Below are positions 56,115 to 64,000 of a stretch of 64,000 nt of DNA, one piece after another. Every line of letters starts with the position of its first letter. Position 1 is the stretch's first letter. The notes beneath the pieces were generated by a model. It had not been told where the DNA came from. It saw only the letters and a program-made list of their open reading frames with translations, and searched no databases. The stretch spans positions 62,001-126,000 of the forward strand of contig JAUXPJ010000014.1 of assembly GCA_030683815.1 (NCBI GenBank), read 5' to 3'. The translations under genes and the position numbers were made by a program. The stretch comes from Flavobacteriaceae bacterium (GTDB lineage: Bacteria > Bacteroidota > Bacteroidia > Flavobacteriales > Flavobacteriaceae).

Positions 56115-59100
56115 ATGTTAAAAAAAAGACTCCTCTATTTAATAGTTTTTTTCAGTGCACTTTTTATCCAGGCACAAGAGAAAAATAGCAAGCAATTTGA
56201 GCTGTTATGGCTTGAAAATCAATCGTTAAGAATTGATAAGAATACTTCAATTCAATTACCTTTGGCAGCAACTCAATTTGTAAATAATAATCTTATTCCT
56301 AATTACACAACTCAATGGATTGTTGATTCTAATCTAAAAGTATTGAATTATTCAATTCAGAATGTGCAATACGAATCATTTAATTTCAATAATTATCCTG
56401 ATTTTAATGAAAATTTGATTGAAAACAGTCTCAATTCTGAATTCAAAATTGTGAATGATTCAAAACAATCATTTGCAGTTTTTCAATTAGTTCCATTTCT
56501 TAAAGAAGGAAATGCTATTCGTAGAATAAAATCATTTGAGTTGGTTTATGAATTAGTTGCTGATAATCAAAAAATTCAAGGAATATCTTCAGTTAAAAAT
56601 TCAGTAATGTCAACAGGAACCTGGTATAAATTTGCTGTTGATACGAGTGGAGTTTATAAAATTGATCGAAATTTTTTGCAAAATTTAGGATTGAATGTTA
56701 ATAATATCAATCCGAAAAACATCCGAATATATGGAAATGGCGGTGGTATGCTGCCTTTTATTAATAATGATTTTAGGTATGATGACTTGCAAGAAAATGC
56801 TGTTTATGTAAGCGGAGAAGAAGATCAAAAATTTGATGCCAATGATTTTGTTTTATTCTATGCCAAAGGACCTCACCAATGGAAAAATATCTCGAGTTTA
56901 GATCTTCAAAATATTACACATCAACAAAATATATTTTCCGATGCGGCTTATTATTTTATAACAGTTGATAACGGATCAGGTAAACGAATCAATAATGAAA
57001 TTGCTATTACTGATGTGCCGATTTCAACAATTACTACTTTTCAAGACTATACTTTTTTAGAAAAGGATAAAATAAATTTATTTGGCATTGGTCAACAATG
57101 GTTTGGAGATGATTTTAATATCCAAAATACATTGAGTTATACCATTCCATTTAAAAATATGGATATCAGTCAAGATGTTTTTATCCGTGTAAGAGGCATT
57201 TCTGTTTCATCAACTACTTCCAATATGAATGTAAAAGCAAATGGTCAGGATTTATATACTTTAAATTATCCGGCTGTTATAATTGGTTCACTTACAAAAG
57301 CTTATGCTGCAGAACGAATAGCTCCAATTAAAATATCCGGCAATAATGTAAAGGTTGATATTTTGTTTAATAATAATGGAAATCCATCAGCAAAAGCTTA
57401 TGTTGATTATATCGAGGTACTTGGAAGTAAACAATTGATTGCCGATGGAAAACAATTTGTCTTTAGAAATTTTAATGCTGCCAACATAAACGGAGTAGTG
57501 GAATATCAAATTCAAAATTCCAATAATGTTCAAGAAGTTTGGAATGTAACAGATTTTTTAAACCCAAAAAGAATTTCAAATCAATCAACTGGCGGAAATT
57601 TTAATTTTAAATCTAACGGAGGAAACTTAAAAGAATTTATTGTTTTAAATGCAAACAATTATTATACACCAAAACAGCTTACAAATCCGAAACAGGAAAA
57701 TCAAAATTTACACGCACTTCAAGATATAGATTATATTGTTATTACGCAAGATTATTTGATGTCACAAGCTGAACGATTAGCAAAACATCACAGAGATAAC
57801 AGCGGTTTTCGAACTAAAGTTATCAATATAGCTCATATTTATAATGAATTTGCTTCGGGTTCAAAAGATATAACTGCCATCAGAGATTTTGTAAAACATA
57901 TGTATGATAATGCATCATCACCGGGAAAAAAGATAAAATTTGTGACTTTGTTAGGTGATGCTTCCTATGATTATAAAGATAGAATTAAAGGAAATAATAA
58001 TATTGTACCTGTTTATGAAGCATATGAAAGTTTTAATAATGCCACCACTTTTGTAACTGATGATTTTTATGGAATGATGGATTCTAGTGAAGGAGAAATG
58101 AATTCGATAGATAAACAAGACGTATCAACCGGAAGAATTCCTGTTTCAACTATTCAAGAAGCTGATAAGGTGATTACAAAAATATTAAATTATTACGAAT
58201 CGCATACCATGGGTGATTGGCGCAATATTATAACATTTGTTTCTGATGATGTTGATGCGGCAGGCGAAGAAGTTTTACAATTTGATTTAGAAAAAATTGC
58301 TGAAAATATCCAGTTAAATAATCCTTCTCTGAATATGAATAAAATATATGCTGATGCTTATAAACAAGAGATCTCATCAGGAGGCGAAAGATATCCGGAG
58401 GTAAATTCTGATATTACCAATGCAATTGAAAAAGGAACTTTAATTTTTAATTATTTTGGACATGGAGGTGAAGATGGGCTTGCATCAGAGCGTATTTTAG
58501 GTGTTCCAGAAATTCAATCTTGGAAAAATTTTAATGCATTGCCACTATTTATAACTGTAACATGTGAATTCACGCGTTTCGATAATCCATTAAGACCTAC
58601 TGCAGGCGAATACGTTTTTTGGAATATAAATGGCGGAGCGGCCAATTTAATAACAACAACACGTGCGGTTTTTGTTCATATCGGCAGTGTAATTAACAAT
58701 AAATTAATGAGTGAATTATTAAGTTCTGACAATGAAGAACTTTCTATCGCCGAAATTCTAATGCATACTAAAAATAATTTTACGACAAATCAACGATATT
58801 TTATGTATTTAATTGGAGATTCTGCTTTAAAATTAGCTATACCTAAACCTAAGATTTTACTGACAAAAATGAATGGTAAAGATTTTAGTCAGCCTTTAGA
58901 TACCATTAAAGCTCTTTCTCTTACCTCATTTGAAGGAATAGTAACTGATAATTCTGGTAACACTTTAACCGATTTTAATGGTATACTAGACGCTGCTGTT
59001 TATGATAAATATATTCTAAAAAGTACACTTCAAAATAATTACAGAGGTGTAGGTTATACAGTTCCGATGCAATTTGAGTCACTAGAAAGCAAGCTGTTTA

Positions 59101-59939
59101 AAGGAAAAGCAAAAGTGACAAATGGTAGTTTTAAATTTGAGTTTATTGCGCCAAAAGATATCAGAATAGCTTATGGAAAGGGAAAAATAAGTTTATATGC
59201 AGATAATCAAATAATTGATAAAGGTGGTTTTGATTTAAACGTCGTTGTTGGCGGAGTTAATACCAATGCCCCCGAAGACAAAACAGGTCCAATTATCAAA
59301 TTGTATTTAAATGATGAATCTTTTATTGATGGAGGAAATACGAACCAATCCCCTATTTTAATTGTAAAATTAGAAGATGAAAGTGGCATAAATACTTCTA
59401 TAACTGCCGTAGATCATGATATCATTGCAATTTTAGACGGAAATCAAGCAAACCCAATTATTCTCAATGATTTTTATGAAACAGAATTAAATAATTATAA
59501 GAAAGGTTCTTTGTCTTATCAATTGAGAAATCTTTCAACGGGTTTGCATACGTTAACCTTAAAAGCTTGGGATACTTATAACAATTCATCAGAAGTAACT
59601 ATTACTTTTTATGTGGTAAGCGATGCGGAATTGCTGTTAGAAAATGTATTGAATTACCCCAATCCGTTTATAAATTATACCGAATTTTGGTTCAATCACA
59701 ATAAACCAAATGAACCGTTAGAAGTTCAAATTCAGATTTTTACAGTATCTGGAAAATTAGTTAAAACCATCAATCAAACAATTCAAACAACCGGTGGATT
59801 GGCGCGGTCAATAAATTGGAACGGATTGGATGATTTTGGCAATAAAATCGGCAAAGGAGTTTACCTTTATAAATTGAAAGTAAAGTCGTTAATCTCTGGT
59901 AAAAAGGGAGAAAAAATAGAGAAATTAGTTATACTTTAA
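56115..59939 (+). CDS. porU: Type IX secretion system sortase PorU
   Basis: A cysteine protease of the gingipain (C25) family that removes the C-terminal sorting signal from T9SS cargo and links it to A-LPS. 1274 residues from the ATG at 56115 (MLKKRLLYLIVFF, signal peptide ending IQAQ); an upstream in-frame start is not credible. The catalytic His783 lies in NYFGHGGEDGL and Cys817 in VTCEFTRF. A C-terminal beta domain (NYPNPFINYTEFWF ... GKGVYLYKLKVKS) is of the T9SS type. It precedes porV by 37 bases. Confidence 0.94.
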   Translation: MLKKRLLYLIVFFSALFIQAQEKNSKQFELLWLENQSLRIDKNTSIQLPLAATQFVNNNLIPNYTTQWIVDSNLKVLNYSIQNVQYESFNFNNYPDFNENLIENSLNSEFKIVNDSKQSFAVFQLVPFLKEGNAIRRIKSFELVYELVADNQKIQGISSVKNSVMSTGTWYKFAVDTSGVYKIDRNFLQNLGLNVNNINPKNIRIYGNGGGMLPFINNDFRYDDLQENAVYVSGEEDQKFDANDFVLFYAKGPHQWKNISSLDLQNITHQQNIFSDAAYYFITVDNGSGKRINNEIAITDVPISTITTFQDYTFLEKDKINLFGIGQQWFGDDFNIQNTLSYTIPFKNMDISQDVFIRVRGISVSSTTSNMNVKANGQDLYTLNYPAVIIGSLTKAYAAERIAPIKISGNNVKVDILFNNNGNPSAKAYVDYIEVLGSKQLIADGKQFVFRNFNAANINGVVEYQIQNSNNVQEVWNVTDFLNPKRISNQSTGGNFNFKSNGGNLKEFIVLNANNYYTPKQLTNPKQENQNLHALQDIDYIVITQDYLMSQAERLAKHHRDNSGFRTKVINIAHIYNEFASGSKDITAIRDFVKHMYDNASSPGKKIKFVTLLGDASYDYKDRIKGNNNIVPVYEAYESFNNATTFVTDDFYGMMDSSEGEMNSIDKQDVSTGRIPVSTIQEADKVITKILNYYESHTMGDWRNIITFVSDDVDAAGEEVLQFDLEKIAENIQLNNPSLNMNKIYADAYKQEISSGGERYPEVNSDITNAIEKGTLIFNYFGHGGEDGLASERILGVPEIQSWKNFNALPLFITVTCEFTRFDNPLRPTAGEYVFWNINGGAANLITTTRAVFVHIGSVINNKLMSELLSSDNEELSIAEILMHTKNNFTTNQRYFMYLIGDSALKLAIPKPKILLTKMNGKDFSQPLDTIKALSLTSFEGIVTDNSGNTLTDFNGILDAAVYDKYILKSTLQNNYRGVGYTVPMQFESLESKLFKGKAKVTNGSFKFEFIAPKDIRIAYGKGKISLYADNQIIDKGGFDLNVVVGGVNTNAPEDKTGPIIKLYLNDESFIDGGNTNQSPILIVKLEDESGINTSITAVDHDIIAILDGNQANPIILNDFYETELNNYKKGSLSYQLRNLSTGLHTLTLKAWDTYNNSSEVTITFYVVSDAELLLENVLNYPNPFINYTEFWFNHNKPNEPLEVQIQIFTVSGKLVKTINQTIQTTGGLARSINWNGLDDFGNKIGKGVYLYKLKVKSLISGKKGEKIEKLVIL

Positions 59940-59976
59940 TAAAAAAACAGATATTTGTAAATTAATCAATTTAATT

Positions 59977-61116
59977 ATGGGAAAAAAGGTAATATTACTT
60001 TTTATGGCAATGGTTTTTAGCCAAATTATTTTTGCTCAGCAAAGAGCTATCACAACTTCGGTACCCTTTTTATTAATTGTTCCAGATGCTAGAGCTGGAT
60101 CTATGGGAGATGTAGGAGTTTCAACTTCTCCGGATGTTTATTCACAACATCACAATCCTGCTAAATATGCATTTATTGATTCACAATATAGTTTAGGAAT
60201 AAATTATACACCATGGATGCGTGAATTAGTAAATGATGTTTTTTTAGGGGGTGTAACTTTTGCAAACCGTTTTAATGATCGAAGTGCTTGGTCTGCTAGC
60301 ATTAAGTATTTTAATTTTGGAGTAATACAGTTGACTGATATAAACGGAGAAGATTTAGGACTTGAAAAACCAAATCAGTTATCTATTGATGGGACATATG
60401 CTATGAAATTGAGTAATACATATTCAATGGGTGTTACATTACGTTATATTCGTTCAGATATTGCATTAAAAGTGGATAATTCTGAATTAAAAACTGTAAA
60501 TACTTTCTCAGTTGATGTCTCTGGTTATTATCAATCAGAAGAAGATTATTATGGAAATATTTCAGGAAGATGGAGAGGAGGTTATAATATCTCAAATATC
60601 GGCCCAAAAATTAGATCATCAGATGGAGGTAAAGAGAGTTTTATTCCTACAAATTTAAAATTAGGTGGAGGTTTTGATTTTATTTTAGACGATTATAACA
60701 CCATATCTGCTAACATTGAATTTAATAAATTATTAGTCCCCACACCTCCAATTAGAGACGAGCTAACGGGTGAAGTTCTAGAAGGAAAAGAAGATAATGT
60801 AGGTTGGGTAAAAGGAATGTTTCAATCATTTAATGATGCACCTGATGGGTTTTCTGAAGAATTAAAAGAATTTACATGGGGAATTGGAGCGGAATATGTC
60901 TACGATAAATCGTTTGCCCTAAGAGCGGGATATTTTAATGAGGATGATTTAAAGGGCGCTCGAAAATATTTCACACTTGGAGCCGGTTTTAAATTCAAAA
61001 GTACTTCTATTGATTTATCATATTTATTTAATTCTTCGGATATTAAAAATCCATTAGAGAATACCTTGCGATTTTCTCTGGCATTTAATTTTGGTGATTT
61101 ATTTGAAAATTATTAA
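59977..61116 (+). CDS. porV: Type IX secretion system outer-membrane protein PorV
   Basis: A 379-residue barrel (FadL-type) that hands secreted proteins from the SprA translocon to PorU. Signal peptide 1-20 (ends IIFAQ), then the typical VPDARAGSMGDVGVSTSPD start and a long run of strands to LRFSLAFNFGDLF. It lies just downstream of porU and 18 bases upstream of cdd. Confidence 0.94.
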   Translation: MGKKVILLFMAMVFSQIIFAQQRAITTSVPFLLIVPDARAGSMGDVGVSTSPDVYSQHHNPAKYAFIDSQYSLGINYTPWMRELVNDVFLGGVTFANRFNDRSAWSASIKYFNFGVIQLTDINGEDLGLEKPNQLSIDGTYAMKLSNTYSMGVTLRYIRSDIALKVDNSELKTVNTFSVDVSGYYQSEEDYYGNISGRWRGGYNISNIGPKIRSSDGGKESFIPTNLKLGGGFDFILDDYNTISANIEFNKLLVPTPPIRDELTGEVLEGKEDNVGWVKGMFQSFNDAPDGFSEELKEFTWGIGAEYVYDKSFALRAGYFNEDDLKGARKYFTLGAGFKFKSTSIDLSYLFNSSDIKNPLENTLRFSLAFNFGDLFENY

Positions 61117-61134
61117 TGATTTTTTAAATTTTGA

Positions 61135-61617
61135 ATGAAAAAAATAGAAATTTCTACCTCTTTAACAATTTATGATTCTGTTGAGGAACTTCCGGTTGAT
61201 GTACAACAATTGGTTAAAATAGCCATCGAATCCAGAAAAACAGCTTATGCTCCCTATTCCAATTTTAATGTTGGAGCGGCATTAATGCTGGAAAATGGAA
61301 AAATAATATCTGGAAACAATCAGGAAAATGCTGCCTATCCATCTGGAATTTGTGCAGAACGCGTCGCCATTTGGAAAGCCGCTTCCGATTATCCAGATAT
61401 AAAAGTTAATAAATTAGTAATTACAGCTAATTCAAATCTTAAAATGGTGGATTCTCCCGTTTCTCCTTGTGGCGCTTGTAGGCAAACGCTGTTTGAATAT
61501 GAGAGTAAACAAGAGCAATCTATTGAAGTCTATTTTATGGGCGAAACCGGAAAAATATTTAAAACAGATTCATTAAAAGACTTATTGCCGGTTGCGTTTA
61601 GCAAATTATTGTTATAA
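61135..61617 (+). CDS. cdd: Cytidine deaminase
   Basis: It converts cytidine and deoxycytidine to uridine forms for salvage. 160 residues with the zinc site GICAERVAIW (Cys73, Glu75) and SPCGACRQTL (Cys112, Cys115), plus APYSNFNVGAAL. Tetrameric type by length. It follows porV closely and may be read through from it. Confidence 0.95.
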   Translation: MKKIEISTSLTIYDSVEELPVDVQQLVKIAIESRKTAYAPYSNFNVGAALMLENGKIISGNNQENAAYPSGICAERVAIWKAASDYPDIKVNKLVITANSNLKMVDSPVSPCGACRQTLFEYESKQEQSIEVYFMGETGKIFKTDSLKDLLPVAFSKLLL

Positions 61618-61685
61618 AATTTCAAAAATTTTCTATTGATATCAATGATTTTAAATGCTAAAATCATCATTTAAAGTAATGGGAA

Positions 61686-61720
61686 TTTGTAATTTATAAA
61701 AAGTTCTTGCAATATATTTG
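61686..61720 (+). promoter_or_regulatory. Flavobacterial promoter of the FabH-like gene
   Basis: TTTG (61686-61689) and TATATTTG (61713-61720) with 23 bases between. The predicted leader is about 45-50 bases. Confidence 0.55.
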
Positions 61721-61772
61721 CCTTTTAACATTGATTTTCCAGTTAAATTAGTTAAGTATAAAATATAAAAAT

Positions 61773-62846
61773 ATGGCTATTTATTCAGTAATTACAGGTA
61801 CAGGAAGTTATATTCCTTCTATCTTAAAAACCAATGAAGATTTTTTAAATCACGAATTTCTCAATGAAGATGGAACTCCATTTATCTACGATAATGAAAC
61901 GATTATTGATAAATTTAAAGCCATCACAGGAATTGAAGAAAGACGTTGGGCTTCGGCCGATTTAAACACCTCAGATTTAGGATTTTTAGCCGCAGAAAAA
62001 GCCATTGATGATGCTCAAATTGATAAAGAAACGTTAGATTATATTATTGTTGCTCATAATTTTGGCGATGTAAAAAGTGCTTCCATTCAAAGTGATATAT
62101 TGCCAAGTTTGGCATCAAGAGTCAAACATAAACTTCAAATTGAAAATCCAAATTGTGTTTGTTACGATATTTTATTTGGTTGCCCGGGTTGGGTTGAAGG
62201 AGTCATTCAGGCGCATGCTTTTATCCAATCAAAAATGGCGAAAAAATGTTTGGTAATTGGTGCCGAAACACTTTCTAGGGTGTTAGATATGCATGATCGC
62301 GATTCTATGATTTATTCTGATGGAGCCGGAGCTTGTATTGTTGAAGCAGTTGAGAGTGAAACTCCTGTCGGAATTATGAGTCATGCTACCCAAAGTCATA
62401 CGATGGAAGAAGTCTATTATTTACATTTTGGGAACTCTTTTGATAAAACAGAAGATCCGAATGTCAGATATATCAAAATGAATGGAAGAAAAATTTATGA
62501 ATATGCCCTTTCTAATGTTCCTTTAGCCATGAAACACGCCATGGAAAAATGTAATATTGATATACACGATGTTAAAAAAGTGTTTATTCATCAGGCAAAT
62601 GAGAAAATGGATGAGGCCATCATTAAACGATTTTATCGATTGTTTAAATCGCCTACACCAGAAGATGTAATGCCAATGAGTATTCATAAATTAGGAAATA
62701 GCTCAGTAGCGACAGTGCCAACTTTGTTTGATTTAGTTAGAAAAGGAAAGATTGAAAATCAAGAAATTCAGACTAATGATGTAATCATTTTAGCTTCAGT
62801 TGGAGCCGGAATGAATATAAACGCAATTGTTTATAAATGTCAGTAA
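61773..62846 (+). CDS. 3-oxoacyl-ACP synthase III family protein (FabH-like)
   Basis: A thiolase-fold condensing enzyme of 357 residues. Catalytic triad: Cys137 in FGCPGWVEG, His273 in FIHQANEKM, Asn309 in LGNSSVATVP. It begins fatty-acid chains in classic FabH; the longer N-terminal insert (LNEDGTPFIYDNETI) and the FGCPGW sequence mark a paralogue group in Bacteroidota that may use other acyl groups, for example in polyene or lipid synthesis. A TTTG/TATATTTG promoter lies upstream and a terminator downstream. Confidence 0.88.
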   Translation: MAIYSVITGTGSYIPSILKTNEDFLNHEFLNEDGTPFIYDNETIIDKFKAITGIEERRWASADLNTSDLGFLAAEKAIDDAQIDKETLDYIIVAHNFGDVKSASIQSDILPSLASRVKHKLQIENPNCVCYDILFGCPGWVEGVIQAHAFIQSKMAKKCLVIGAETLSRVLDMHDRDSMIYSDGAGACIVEAVESETPVGIMSHATQSHTMEEVYYLHFGNSFDKTEDPNVRYIKMNGRKIYEYALSNVPLAMKHAMEKCNIDIHDVKKVFIHQANEKMDEAIIKRFYRLFKSPTPEDVMPMSIHKLGNSSVATVPTLFDLVRKGKIENQEIQTNDVIILASVGAGMNINAIVYKCQ

Positions 62847-62906
62847 AATAGAAATTATCAATTCATAATTTCATTAATAATATGTTTGATTAAACAATAT
62901 TTTTTA

Positions 62907-62934
62907 AAAGGGCAAAATCAGTTGTCCTTTTTTT
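62907..62934 (+). terminator. Terminator of the FabH-like gene
   Basis: AAAGGGCA (62907-62914) with TGTCCTTT (62923-62930), one G-T pair, then a T tract. Confidence 0.75.
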
Positions 62935-62994
62935 ATTTAATTAGTAAGACTACCTCAATATTTTCGTTAATTTAGCTTATAATTAAAGTCAACC

Positions 62995-63735
62995 ATGAAT
63001 TATTTAGAACATACCGGTAAGTATTTTATAATGCTTAAACAAGTGTTTAGAAAACCTCAAAAATGGTCTATTTTTAAGGGAATGCTTTTTAGAGAAATAG
63101 AAGATATAGGAATTAATTCCATCGGAATTACTGCTTTTATATCTTTTTTTGTTGGAGGAGTTGTGGTAATTCAGATGGCTTTAAACTTAGAAAACCCTTT
63201 TATTCCAAGATATTTGATTGGTTATGCAACCAGGATGTCTTTGGTTTTAGAATTTTCTCCAACCTTAATGTCCATTATTTTAGCAGGAAAAGTGGGTTCA
63301 TATATTACTTCTAGTATAGGAACAATGCGGGTTACAGAACAAATTGACGCTTTGGAAGTAATGGGTGTTAACTCATTAAATTACTTAGTGTTACCTAAAA
63401 TTATTGCATCCATCATATTTTATCCGTTAGTAGTAACTTTAGGAATATTTTTAGGAATTTATGGCGGAATGGTTGCAGGTGTTCTCACAGATTTAATCTC
63501 GATGCAAGATTATATCACAGGTTTACGAACTGATTTAGACCCATTTCACTTTACCTATTCTATGATTAAAACCGTGGTTTTTGCATTTGTTATTGCAACA
63601 ATTCCCGCTTATCACGGATATTATGTTTCCGGTGGTTCTTTAGAAGTTGGAAGAGCAAGTACAAAAGCAGTGGTTTGGACTAGTGTGGTAATCATCGTTT
63701 TAAACTATTTTCTAACACAAATGTTATTGAGCTAA
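62995..63735 (+). CDS. MlaE-family lipid ABC transporter permease
   Basis: A 246-residue permease of the Mla/YrbE type, which moves phospholipids between inner and outer membranes. It has five to six hydrophobic segments and the typical GITAFISFFVGGVVVIQ, VLEFSPTLMSIILAGKVGSYITS and GTMRVTEQIDALEVMGVN blocks, the last being the ATPase-coupling helix. Its stop codon overlaps the next start codon by one base. Confidence 0.93.
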   Translation: MNYLEHTGKYFIMLKQVFRKPQKWSIFKGMLFREIEDIGINSIGITAFISFFVGGVVVIQMALNLENPFIPRYLIGYATRMSLVLEFSPTLMSIILAGKVGSYITSSIGTMRVTEQIDALEVMGVNSLNYLVLPKIIASIIFYPLVVTLGIFLGIYGGMVAGVLTDLISMQDYITGLRTDLDPFHFTYSMIKTVVFAFVIATIPAYHGYYVSGGSLEVGRASTKAVVWTSVVIIVLNYFLTQMLLS

Positions 63736-64000
63736 TGATAGAGGTAAAAAATTTATATAAAGAATTTAACGGAGTTGAAATATTGAAAGATATTTCGGCA
63801 ACTTTTGAAAATGGTAAAACAAGTTTAATTATCGGGCAAAGTGGCTCGGGAAAAACAGTATTACTTAAATGTTTATTAGGATTGTTTGAACCTGAAAAAG
63901 GTATTATATCTTTTGATGGAAGAATTTACGCTGATATTGAAATTAAGAAGATAAGAAAATTACGGGAAGAAATTGGCATGGTTTTTCAAGGAAGTGCTTT
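63735..64000 (+). CDS. MlaF-like ABC transporter ATPase, cut by the window end
   Basis: The first 88 codons of an ABC ATPase: MIEVKNLYKEFNGVEILKDI, Walker A GQSGSGKT, and VFQGSA where the Q-loop begins. The ATG at 63735 shares its A with the stop of the permease gene (TAATG), so the two are coupled. It is probably the MlaF partner. The signature and Walker B motifs lie outside the window. Confidence 0.9.
   Translation, partial: MIEVKNLYKEFNGVEILKDISATFENGKTSLIIGQSGSGKTVLLKCLLGLFEPEKGIISFDGRIYADIEIKKIRKLREEIGMVFQGSA

Overview
This window is a low-GC chromosomal segment from a member of the Bacteroidota, almost certainly family Flavobacteriaceae. The case rests on lineage-specific genes: gldJ, porU and porV of gliding motility and type IX secretion, a fused hypoxanthine phosphoribosyltransferase-adenylate kinase, a fused SecDF, and a lysyl-tRNA synthetase with a C-terminal extension. 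Promoter-like sites also fit the Bacteroidota TTTG / TAnnTTTG pattern. I cannot name the genus. I saw no rRNA, tRNA, CRISPR array, prophage or complete insertion sequence.

Layout. (1) 1-1.5 kb: 3' part of an MscS-type channel gene, cut by the window edge. (2) 1.5-8.8 kb: the most unusual block. A stand-alone LytTR regulator is divergent from a six-gene co-directional set: PqqD-like protein, ATP-grasp ligase, PLP decarboxylase of the DapDC fold, urea-channel/M23-peptidase fusion, TPR plus outer-membrane barrel protein, TPR protein. A near-consensus promoter precedes the set and a hairpin terminator follows it. (3) 8.9-30.8 kb: mostly housekeeping (lysS, obgE, hpt-adk, secDF, fhs, mdh, gyrB, asnB, a pabA/trpG-type amidotransferase) with a subtilase lipoprotein, a DASS transporter and an apparently independent structured RNA at 11.6 kb. 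(4) 30.8-39.2 kb: amidohydrolase lipoprotein, M28 peptidase, and a barrel protein paired with a giant TPR protein, with REP-like repeats between the first two. (5) 39.5-42.4 kb: ftsE, two glycosyltransferases, a small membrane protein. (6) 42.5-50.6 kb: a nitrite-ammonification operon (barrel porin, nrfH, nrfA, ccs1, ccsA) next to a translationally coupled operon (DUF2249-like, heme-copper-oxidase-like membrane protein, MIP18-family protein, Rrf2 regulator). Palindromes, including one of FNR type, sit where regulators would bind. (7) 50.7-54.2 kb: two thioredoxin-fold proteins, N-acetylglucosamine kinase, murF. (8) 54.2-61.6 kb: gldJ divergent from porU-porV-cdd. (9) 61.8-64 kb: a FabH-like synthase and an MlaE/MlaF-type lipid ABC transporter cut by the window end.

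How the parts work together. NrfH passes quinol electrons to NrfA, which reduces nitrite to ammonium in the periplasm. Ccs1 and CcsA attach the nine hemes these two proteins need. The neighbouring Rrf2 operon looks like a nitric oxide / Fe-S stress module. GldJ, PorU and PorV belong to one secretion and motility machine. The LytTR/PqqD/ATP-grasp/decarboxylase/urea-channel-M23 block reads as a pathway that makes, modifies or moves a small amino-acid-derived or peptide product at the cell envelope. Its product is unknown, and I regard it as the best candidate here for an undescribed system.
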